In this document: one piece after another, positions 1 to 5,224 of the stretch
Numbering within the stretch: position 1 is the stretch's first letter
Layout of the letters: the number at the start of each line of letters is the position of its first letter
Assembly (NCBI GenBank): GCA_028274885.1
Contig: JAQCMX010000240.1
Coordinates: forward strand, 1-5,224
DNA: 5,224 nucleotides
Origin: Haloarculaceae archaeon
GTDB lineage: Archaea > Halobacteriota > Halobacteria > Halobacteriales > Haloarculaceae
Reading direction: 5' to 3'
Made by a program: the position numbers and the translations under genes
The notes under the pieces: generated by a model
What the model saw: only the letters and a program-made list of their open reading frames with translations
What the model was told of the DNA's origin: nothing
The model's database searches: none

Positions 1-132
1 TGACACCTCTTCACTGGTCTGAACACACAGTCATGAACGACCGTATGGAAAGTAAACCATATTTGAGAACATCCACGCCGGTTTCGATCTTCGCCAGCGG
101 TCTGCCATCTGTGGAAAGCGAGTGAAACTACA

Positions 133-149
133 AGCCAAATTTTCATATG
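133..149 (+). promoter_or_regulatory. Possible AT-rich core promoter for the VWA gene
   Basis: An AT-rich stretch (AAATTTTCATAT) lies about 80-95 bases upstream of the chosen start codon. If it acts as a TATA element, transcription would begin near 165-175 and give a leader of roughly 55 nt, which agrees with the gene having a Shine-Dalgarno site rather than being leaderless. No clear BRE is seen next to it. A second AT-rich patch at 57-66 is an alternative. This is positional inference only. Confidence 0.25.
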
Positions 150-217
150 CGAAGTCACAGAAAAACAGGGCATGTTGCAAAGTATCATTCGGCAGCGCCT
201 CTCTGCAGGAGCCCCGT

Positions 218-223
218 GGAGGG
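218..223 (+). promoter_or_regulatory. Shine-Dalgarno site GGAGGG that fixes the VWA gene start
   Basis: GGAGGG lies 4 nt before the ATG at 228, the expected anti-16S spacing. It is the best ribosome binding sequence near any in-frame start, and it decides for ATG 228 over the upstream ATG at 147. The presence of a leader with an SD is worth noting because many haloarchaeal genes, apparently including rfcS in this window, are leaderless. Confidence 0.8.
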
Positions 224-227
224 AACA

Positions 228-3200
228 ATGAGTTCAGACGCCAGCGATGCAAACCCGACTGGAAAGGGTAGCAGCGACCGTGGTGAAGACGACGAGGGCA
301 CCGGAATAAGCCGACGGGACCTGCTCGCCGGGGGTGGTCTCGTCGCACTCCTTGGTGGTAGCTTTGGCGCGTGGAGGTTGCTCGGGAACGACGACGACAC
401 GGAGTCCGGGAGCGACGACGACGCAGCGTCCGGGAACGACGACACAGACCTGCGGCGGCTTCTTGACCAGTGGAAGGAGGCACGCGACGCGATGCGAACC
501 AGCCCGGACCACCTGCCTGCGCGGGCCGACCGCCTCGTTGAGAGCGAAGACGTTGAAGCTGTCTTCGAACTCGTCCGGGATGAAATCGTCACCCTTCCGC
601 TCGAGCGAGATCGGTGGGGTGGCCAGATACGAACCGTGCGGTGGGGGCCACAAGCGACGCTGCGGGGCGGTGGCGGGACCGTCCGCGAGCAGGCCGAGCT
701 GCTCGCTTCGCTATACGAGCGGATGGGGTACGAGACTCGCATCCGGGTGGGCGGCGGTGGCGGTATCGATGGGAACCGGGTCAGTGAGGCTGTCTTCGGC
801 CAGCGGGAGCGGGAGTTTGCCCCCGAAGTGAGCGAGGCGATGCTGGAGCGGTGGCGCGAGACTGCCCAAAATCGGCGGACAGACGGTGACCGCGAGGACG
901 GCGAGGAGTTCGACTTCCAGCGAATCGACACCGGCGGTGAGGACAGCACGGCGGTCGCTGAACGGGTGCTGGCAGCAGCGGGAGACCTACCCGAGGCGCC
1001 TGAATTCGAGTTCCGGTGGTTCGAGGAATTGCTCGTCGTCGAAGCGACGAAGAACGGCGAGACTATCCACGCGGCACCGTTCGGGCCAGGACTGGGGTTT
1101 GACGAACCACCGATCGAACCGCAGTACCTCAGAGAGGCACCGGAGCCAAACGGGCCGGGTACCGTGGAGGTGCGCCTGTCGGGCCGGACTGCGACTGGCG
1201 GCCGGGATGTTGAGTTCGTCAGCGGCGAGTGGGGATTGGACGAACTCGCCGGGAGACAACTCCGCGTGCAGACCCTCCCCGTACCCGACCCAATGGAGTT
1301 CGCCCAACTCCGATACAGCGACGTTCGGGAGTTTCTCCCTGCACTCGCGGTCCAGGGACCTGACCTCGATTCCCAGCGCGAACAGGAACTCTCGGTGACT
1401 GGCGACCCTGTGACCCGGACTGGGGACCGTCTCACCGTCGAAGACGAGGCGATAAAGCGCAACGGCGCTGAGACAGTCAGCGTCGCGGACCCGACGGATC
1501 CCGCCGCCGTGGAGCGTCTCGAGACAAGTGCCGATGCCAGCCAGTTTCCACTGGTGACGCTCGATCTTTACCCACGAGACGGCGAGGGAAATACAGTCGA
1601 TGGGCTCGACATCGATGCCTTCGATGTCACTGAGGACGGCGAGACGGTTCGACCATCACTGATCTCAAACCGCCCGACACCGCGGGTGATGGTGCTGTAC
1701 GATGTCTCCGACAGCATGCCAGACCAGTACAGCGGCGAGCAACTCCAATCGTTCGTCAACGAGTTGGCCGCCGACATCACCGACGTTGACGAGGGGGCGA
1801 ACGTACAGGCACAGTCGGCCAGACCGTACTCCGAAACGGGCGGCCGGGGGTCGTTCTCGCACCTCTGGGAGTTCGTAGCCACGGCCCCGAGGACAGAGAC
1901 CAACCTCGTCGTCTTTGTGACCGACGGGAAAGCGGAGGACGAGCGCACCCAGGAGCTGGCAGAGCAACTCGAGGAAGGTCCACCAGTGGTTGCGTTGGAT
2001 GTCGACGCGACAGAGTCCGTCGACAGCGCGTCCCTTCAGGAAATCGCCGATCTCTCCGGCGGAACCGCAGTGCCGGGCAGCGACCGCACGGCAGCGCGTG
2101 AGGCTATCACCCGGTTTGTCCGGGAAGCCCGCGCGGACCTCCCGGGCTACGTCATCGAGTACGAGACACCAACGCCTACCCCGGAGACACACACCGTCAG
2201 CATCGAGACAACCGCCGACTCGCCCGCAAGCGCAGAGGCGACATATACACCCGAGGACCCGGATCCCTATGGCTACGACCAATTGACACTGGAACTCACC
2301 GTCTCCCCGTATGGCCCGGATGGGCCGACGACAATCGTCGAGCGAACACTGGCTGGTGGCGAATCCGTAAACGGTGGGGACAACGGTGCGGCTGATAACA
2401 GCGAGGGCACGGACGAGCGCCGGGAGTCGGTACTCCCGCCGGACGTACTCGACGTGGAGGGGGCACTGTTTGGTGAGGCGACGCTGTCATTTGAGGGGTG
2501 GGGCGTCCCGTTATCGGTAGCCTTCGACGACGCTTTCAGTGCCCGACTGGAACTGGAAGAATTCCTGCTGGCCGTCGAGGACGGCGACCGGGAGGCTGCC
2601 ATGGCGGCCCGTGAAAACGGAATCCCACAGATCCCATGGGAGGCACTGATGGTCCAGGCGCCGTATCCCGATGCCGTTACCGACGACTCGCTGACGTTTC
2701 CCCGTGGGCCGCGGGTTGCAATGCAACACCAGCAGGTAAACTTCACTGGAGAGGGGGGAGCCACTGTCCAGATGGATGTACTCCCGACGGCCCGGGCGGC
2801 GACTGCTGGGACCGACCCCGAACGGCGCCGGCGACTAACCGCCAAACGAACTGCCCGAGTAGCGGTCGTTGAGCGGGCGCTGTTCGACACCTCGACGGCT
2901 GGTCGGCTGGCCGACTCTGCCCTCGTGCGGGCGGGGTCGCTCACACAGTCGCGTCGCGAGGCAGTTCAAACACTGTCGGATCGGGCGAGCGGGAACGGCG
3001 ACGGGTACATTCCGAACCCGGTCGTCCTCGCAGGGGCCGACGGCGGGCTGACACACTGGGCGCTGGATCCAGAAAGTGGCAACCTTCGTGGTGTATTGCC
3101 CGATGCCAGCGGCGGTGGCGGGTCCACCGCCGGCAATCTGGACGACAGGGCTGATGACGCGACCAACCTCCTCTCGGTGTACACTTGGGCACTGAAACAG

Positions 3201-3446
3201 GTCGGCATCATCGGCGGCTACGGGAGTCTCGCGCTCGGGGTTGCAGGTGTCTACTTCGCGTTGCTTGCCCGCCTCTATCAGGCTGCCTCGCTCATGGTAT
3301 TGAATATGGAGGTCCGGAAGGATCTCATTCGGGATGCCTTGGAGAACGCCGCCGAAGGGGCCGCCAAGACAGGTGCCGGTGCTGCCTCCTCAGCTGCCGG
3401 CAACGCCGCGGCCGCAAACTCCGCCGCCGGACTGATGGGTAACTGA
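228..3446 (+). CDS. Tat-signal, membrane-anchored VWA protein with cysteine-free transglutaminase-like region
   Basis: 1072 residues; function not recognised. In order: a hydrophilic N-terminus; a twin-arginine motif (SRRDLL, residues 28-33) with a hydrophobic core to about 52; an acidic linker (53-74); a transglutaminase-like stretch (about 75-290). There, VREQAELL (152-159) and GYETRIRV (167-174) match the family's active-site helix, but the Cys position is V152. A segment recalling TIGR03436 N-terminal regions follows (440-471, ending FDVTEDG). The VWA domain (about 485-640) has MIDAS motif D492-x-S494-x-S496 and TD566G. A TPTPTP linker, an unassigned region (about 690-985) with a DPESG..GVLPD motif (947-959), a membrane segment (about 992-1014, perhaps to 1027) and an Ala/Gly-rich tail complete it. 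There is no cysteine anywhere and no lipobox. ATG 228 is chosen for its SD. The likely role, inferred only, is a cell-surface binding or scaffold protein. It converges on rfcS. Confidence 0.9.
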   Translation: MSSDASDANPTGKGSSDRGEDDEGTGISRRDLLAGGGLVALLGGSFGAWRLLGNDDDTESGSDDDAASGNDDTDLRRLLDQWKEARDAMRTSPDHLPARADRLVESEDVEAVFELVRDEIVTLPLERDRWGGQIRTVRWGPQATLRGGGGTVREQAELLASLYERMGYETRIRVGGGGGIDGNRVSEAVFGQREREFAPEVSEAMLERWRETAQNRRTDGDREDGEEFDFQRIDTGGEDSTAVAERVLAAAGDLPEAPEFEFRWFEELLVVEATKNGETIHAAPFGPGLGFDEPPIEPQYLREAPEPNGPGTVEVRLSGRTATGGRDVEFVSGEWGLDELAGRQLRVQTLPVPDPMEFAQLRYSDVREFLPALAVQGPDLDSQREQELSVTGDPVTRTGDRLTVEDEAIKRNGAETVSVADPTDPAAVERLETSADASQFPLVTLDLYPRDGEGNTVDGLDIDAFDVTEDGETVRPSLISNRPTPRVMVLYDVSDSMPDQYSGEQLQSFVNELAADITDVDEGANVQAQSARPYSETGGRGSFSHLWEFVATAPRTETNLVVFVTDGKAEDERTQELAEQLEEGPPVVALDVDATESVDSASLQEIADLSGGTAVPGSDRTAAREAITRFVREARADLPGYVIEYETPTPTPETHTVSIETTADSPASAEATYTPEDPDPYGYDQLTLELTVSPYGPDGPTTIVERTLAGGESVNGGDNGAADNSEGTDERRESVLPPDVLDVEGALFGEATLSFEGWGVPLSVAFDDAFSARLELEEFLLAVEDGDREAAMAARENGIPQIPWEALMVQAPYPDAVTDDSLTFPRGPRVAMQHQQVNFTGEGGATVQMDVLPTARAATAGTDPERRRRLTAKRTARVAVVERALFDTSTAGRLADSALVRAGSLTQSRREAVQTLSDRASGNGDGYIPNPVVLAGADGGLTHWALDPESGNLRGVLPDASGGGGSTAGNLDDRADDATNLLSVYTWALKQVGIIGGYGSLALGVAGVYFALLARLYQAASLMVLNMEVRKDLIRDALENAAEGAAKTGAGAASSAAGNAAAANSAAGLMGN
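383..445 (+). repeat. 24-bp tandem repeat encoding an acidic linker
   Basis: Units start at 383, 407 and 431, exactly 24 bp apart; each opens CGGGA(A/G)CGACGAC and the third is partial. They encode eight-residue units, G-N-D-D-D-T-E-S, then G-S-D-D-D-A-A-S, then the start of a third (residues 53-74). The repeat lies directly after the hydrophobic core of the Tat signal. It would act as a flexible, highly charged spacer between membrane and the folded part. In-frame slippage could change its length without breaking the gene. Confidence 0.85.
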
Positions 3447-3504
3447 AACTCGTGTTAATAGGTCGGTCACGACGGTTCTGACAGTCGTCAGCTCCGATAG
3501 CGAG
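3447..3504. other. Convergent intergenic gap with a small hairpin
   Basis: The gap of 58 bp separates the stop codons of the VWA gene and rfcS. CTGAC (3478-3482) and GTCAG (3487-3491) form a 5-bp hairpin with a 4-nt loop; ACGAC (3469-3473) with GTCGT (3484-3488) is an alternative pairing. Neither is followed by a convincing T-run on either strand, so a terminator function is only a guess from its position between two converging genes. Confidence 0.3.
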
Positions 3505-4476
3505 TCAGTTATCGAGTGCAAGGGAGGCGAGCAGGGCTTCGAGCTGGATCCGTTCGTTTGCACCCTCGGTTATGCGGTAGTCCGCTTCGCCGATCCGGTC
3601 TAGCAGTCTCACCGCGGCCTCGTCCCCGAGGTCGAACTCCCAGACAGAGCGGTGTAACTGGTCGATCACGTCACCGCCCGCGATCCCTTCCTCGGTCAGC
3701 AACACGTCCAGCCGTGAGCGTGCGGCCGTGAAGTCCCCGTCGAGTGCCAGTGTCACCATCTCCTTGATCTCTTCCGGGCGAGCCGTGCTCGTGATCTCGA
3801 ACACTGCCTCGTCGTCGACCACTGCACCGGCCACGGACGCCGCCTGGAGGCCGTTTATGCCGGCCCGCATATCCCCGCCAGCGACGTAAACGAGCGCCTC
3901 GATCCCGTCATCGGTTACCTCGATGCCTTCGGCGTCAGCGATCGTTCGAACCTGTGTCTCGATTGCATCCTCCGGCAGCGGCGAGAACCGAAAGACAGCA
4001 CACCGGGACTGGATGGGGTCGATGATCTGTGAGGAGTAGTTACACGAGAGAATAAACCGGACGTTGTTCGAGAACTGCTCCATGGTCCGACGCAGGGCCG
4101 CCTGCGCGTCGGAGGTCAGGGCATCGGCCTCGTCCAGAAAGATGATTCGGTACTCGACGCCGCCAAACGAGGTTCGCGCGAAGCTTTTGACCCGATCCCG
4201 GATCACGTCGATCCCACGCTCGTCGGAGGCGTTGAGTTCGAGGAAGTGTTCCTGCCACTCCTGTCCGTAGAGCTCCCGTGCGATCGCAATCGCGGACGTG
4301 GTCTTGCCGGTTCCCGCCGGCCCGGCAAACATGAGATGACTCAGGTCGTTGCGGTCGACGTAGCTCTGTAATCGCTCGACGATGCTGTCCTGTCCGAGAA
4401 CGTCTGCCAGTGACTCGGGGCGGTATTTTTCCAGCCAGATCTGCTCGCGCCCGCCTGACGGTTCGCCATCGCTCAT
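3505..4476 (-). CDS. rfcS: Replication factor C small subunit (clamp loader ATPase)
   Basis: 323 residues, the normal length for an archaeal RfcS. It is an AAA+ ATPase that, with the large subunit, loads the PCNA sliding clamp on primed DNA in the cytoplasm. Visible RFC boxes: WLEKYRP (14-20), Walker A GPAGTGKT (52-59), LNASDERG (81-88), Walker B FLDEAD (113-118), sensor 1 SCN (144-146), the SRC arginine-finger motif (157-159) and sensor 2 GDMR (201-204). A helical collar region fills the C-terminal third. All catalytic residues are present. After sensor 2 the sequence reads AGIN, where KAIN or RAIN is usual, a minor variation. Walker A is uninterrupted, so there is no intein, although inteins are known at this site in some archaeal RFC genes. 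I chose ATG 4476 over in-frame ATGs at 4503 and 4515 because a TATA box sits about 28 bp upstream, which would fall inside the longer versions. Some haloarchaeal annotations call this gene rfcA. Confidence 0.96.
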   Translation of the reverse strand: MSDGEPSGGREQIWLEKYRPESLADVLGQDSIVERLQSYVDRNDLSHLMFAGPAGTGKTTSAIAIARELYGQEWQEHFLELNASDERGIDVIRDRVKSFARTSFGGVEYRIIFLDEADALTSDAQAALRRTMEQFSNNVRFILSCNYSSQIIDPIQSRCAVFRFSPLPEDAIETQVRTIADAEGIEVTDDGIEALVYVAGGDMRAGINGLQAASVAGAVVDDEAVFEITSTARPEEIKEMVTLALDGDFTAARSRLDVLLTEEGIAGGDVIDQLHRSVWEFDLGDEAAVRLLDRIGEADYRITEGANERIQLEALLASLALDN

Positions 4477-4500
4477 GCACCAGACCAGTGGGTGGCCGGG

Positions 4501-4508
4501 CATAAACC
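4501..4508 (-). promoter_or_regulatory. TATA box of rfcS, implying a leaderless transcript
   Basis: Read on the minus strand this is GGTTTATG, centred about 28 bp before the rfcS start codon. Archaeal TATA boxes lie about 25-28 bp upstream of the transcription start, so transcription should begin at or within a few bases of the ATG. No Shine-Dalgarno sequence precedes the ATG, which agrees with a leaderless message. Purine-rich GGAACGG just upstream could contribute to TFB (BRE) recognition, but this is weak. Confidence 0.6.
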
Positions 4509-4589
4509 GTTCCAATCGTGGCGGTGTTTCCTACGAGTACCAGACCGGGACACGATCTGTTCCCAATTACCATAGGAGAGCCTGTCATA

Positions 4590-4608
4590 CAAAGCTTCGC
4601 ACGCTTTG
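4590..4608. repeat. Inverted repeat 1 (6-7-6) upstream of rfcS
   Basis: CAAAGC (4590-4595) and GCTTTG (4603-4608) are perfect 6-bp arms around a 7-nt spacer, centred at 4599. It is the first of three inverted repeats whose centres are 25 bp apart. It lies more than 80 bp upstream of the rfcS TATA box on the rfcS strand. It could be an operator or an RNA hairpin; chance is also possible for a single repeat of this size. Confidence 0.45.
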
Positions 4609-4616
4609 CCCTTCCA

Positions 4617-4631
4617 GGTCTTGTCAAGACC
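4617..4631. repeat. Inverted repeat 2, 15-bp palindrome
   Basis: GGTCTTG T CAAGACC is a perfect palindrome with 7-bp arms about one central base (4624). As DNA it resembles a dimeric regulator site; as RNA it folds as a 6-bp stem with a GTC loop. It is the strongest of the three neighbouring inverted repeats. No T-run follows on either strand, which argues against a simple terminator. Confidence 0.5.
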
Positions 4632-4639
4632 CGCGTGCA

Positions 4640-4658
4640 AGATACAGCGCGCGTATCT
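4640..4658. repeat. Inverted repeat 3 (6-7-6) with GCGCGC core
   Basis: AGATAC (4640-4645) and GTATCT (4653-4658) are perfect 6-bp arms around a 7-nt spacer that contains the self-complementary GCGCGC (4647-4652). It is centred at 4649, 25 bp from repeat 2, and has the same 6-7-6 geometry as repeat 1, though the arm sequences differ. Confidence 0.45.
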
Positions 4659-4961
4659 CGGACGATGGCTCGATGTTCTATCAGTACTGTGATCTGGATA
4701 GATAACCGACCATTCAGGACAAAAGTTTGAATTGTATCTTAGATTGCATTTCCGAACAAATATGGACTGATTCCGGCTACTACGGCTGGAACGGATCCGC
4801 AGGCGAGATACCAGTGGACCGTCCCGGCGTTTCGTTCGTGTTTTTCCGACGGTTAGGGGCAGTTCGAAGCTGTGGGTATGGCACGAGGGCTGACAGACGA
4901 CAACACATCGTTGAGTCGTGAGCAGACGGGACAACTGACGACACTTACCGCATCCTACCTA

Positions 4962-5224
4962 TCAGAGAGACGCAAAGATAACCAATCCCGCGACGACGAG
5001 CTGACCCAGACCGAGAGCGGTGAAAAACTCGCCAATGAAACCAAACCGCTTGATTGTGTCTGACTCGTCCCCGACAGTGACGTGTAGGTCGGAACTAATC
5101 CCCAGTATGTGTCCCACGGTCAGGTGTGGGCGAGCGCGTATCTTTTCGAGTTTGCCCATTCCGTGTGTGTTGCTCCCAACGTAGGTAGACTCGGTCCCGA
5201 GACCCTCCCGTCGCTCAACAATAT
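4962..5224 (-). CDS. 3' end of an unrecognised gene; product ends in a membrane segment
   Basis: The frame is open from the right window edge to a TGA at 4962-4964, giving the last 87 codons of a protein whose start lies outside. An internal ATG at 5159 has no properly spaced ribosome binding site, and the frame continues open upstream of it with haloarchaeal-type sequence (VERREGLGTESTYVG), so I read it as internal. The visible part is a mixed polar region (KLEKIRARPHLTVGHILG, then an acidic VGDESD) followed by about 21 hydrophobic residues at the extreme C-terminus (encoded by 4965-5027), which suggests tail-anchoring or a last membrane helix. Codon choice is GC-leaning and consistent with a real gene. 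I do not recognise the family. It is co-oriented with rfcS but 485 bp away, and rfcS has its own promoter, so an operon is unlikely. Confidence 0.65.
   Translation of the reverse strand, partial: IVERREGLGTESTYVGSNTHGMGKLEKIRARPHLTVGHILGISSDLHVTVGDESDTIKRFGFIGEFFTALGLGQLVVAGLVIFASL

Larger units (their letters stand above)
1..227. other. Non-coding leader region upstream of the large VWA gene
   Basis: I see no supportable gene here. Both strands give only short, basic or Cys-containing reading frames unlike haloarchaeal protein. GC is about 46% over the first 180 bases, clearly below the neighbouring gene. An in-frame ATG at 147 would extend the downstream protein by 27 residues, but that extension is basic, carries the only cysteine of the frame and lacks a ribosome binding site, so I treat it as untranslated leader. 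The window begins with TGA, which could be the stop codon of a plus-strand gene to the left, but this cannot be shown from inside the window. Confidence 0.6.
4477..4961. other. 485-bp AT-richer intergenic region upstream of rfcS
   Basis: No convincing protein-coding gene or tRNA is seen. Reading frames crossing it are Cys- and Arg-rich or start at poor codons, unlike haloarchaeal proteins. GC is about 39% over 4661-4770 and about 30% over 4721-4770 by direct count. It holds the rfcS TATA box (4501-4508) and three evenly spaced inverted repeats (4590-4658). The length is large for a gap between two co-oriented genes, so it may also contain an unannotated RNA, a regulatory region or the remains of a decayed gene. 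None of these can be shown from sequence alone. Confidence 0.5.

Noticed and set aside
147..227. N-terminal extension of the VWA protein from ATG 147
   Set aside because: It is basic, contains the only cysteine of the frame, has no ribosome binding site and pushes the twin-arginine motif further from the N-terminus. A clear GGAGGG precedes ATG 228.
185..1462. Long minus-strand open frame (425 codons) opposite the VWA gene
   Set aside because: Its translation is Ser/Arg/Pro-rich low-complexity sequence typical of the antisense of a GC-rich acidic gene, with no recognisable motif.
2273..2944. Minus-strand open frame (223 codons) opposite the VWA gene
   Set aside because: Ser/Ala/Arg-rich antisense shadow of the coding strand; no domain, and the plus-strand protein has clear motifs across the locus.
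3478..3491. Hairpin between the convergent genes as a terminator
   Set aside because: The stem is only 5 bp and no T-run follows on either strand, so it is listed only as part of the gap and not called as a terminator.
4727..4921. Plus-strand 64-codon frame with a TTG start
   Set aside because: The start is a weak codon in the most AT-rich stretch, with no ribosome binding site and a Cys/Trp-rich, non-halophilic composition.
4473..4934. Minus-strand open frame (153 codons) covering the gap upstream of rfcS
   Set aside because: Basic and Cys/Arg/Ser-rich, unlike haloarchaeal proteins, and it runs through the rfcS TATA box and start codon.
4477..4961. Search for a tRNA or other known RNA gene
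   Set aside because: No T-loop (GGTTCRA-type), acceptor pairing or other familiar RNA signature was found on either strand.
4872..5063. Plus-strand 63-codon open frame starting MGMARGLTDD
   Set aside because: It is acidic and tempting, but over half of it lies codon-for-codon opposite the minus-strand partial gene, no ribosome binding site is spaced correctly before it, and the opposing frame runs open to the window edge with a coherent membrane segment. A small real gene is not fully excluded.

Overview
The window looks like haloarchaeal (class Halobacteria) chromosome. The coding DNA is GC-rich, the proteins are strongly acidic (Asp/Glu-rich, few Lys), the large exported protein has a twin-arginine signal, and one gene is an unmistakable archaeal clamp-loader small subunit, replication factor C. 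I did not identify genus or species. The non-coding stretches are clearly lower in GC than the genes: about 46% over positions 1-180 and about 39% over 4661-4770, counted by hand.

Layout. Positions 1-227 hold no convincing gene and form the leader of a very large plus-strand gene. That gene (228-3446) encodes a 1072-residue protein with a Tat-type signal, an acidic repeat linker, a transglutaminase-like region with no cysteine, a von Willebrand factor A (VWA) domain, a long unassigned region, a membrane segment and an Ala/Gly-rich tail. It converges on the minus-strand gene rfcS (3505-4476), with only 58 bp between the stop codons. Upstream of rfcS lies a 485-bp AT-richer gap (4477-4961). It contains a good rfcS TATA box placed for a leaderless transcript, and three inverted repeats spaced exactly 25 bp apart. 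The right edge (4962-5224, minus) carries the 3' end of an unrecognised gene whose product ends in a hydrophobic, probably membrane-spanning segment.

How the genes relate. RfcS is housekeeping DNA replication machinery. Nothing links it functionally to the VWA protein, since the two are convergent and separately promoted. The large protein is the novel part of the window. It has zero cysteines in 1072 residues, so its transglutaminase-like region cannot be a thiol enzyme and the protein cannot be lipidated. The most economical reading is a non-catalytic, membrane-tethered, surface-exposed binding or scaffold protein. Its partners are not visible here. No RNA genes, insertion sequences, CRISPR arrays or complete mobile elements were seen.
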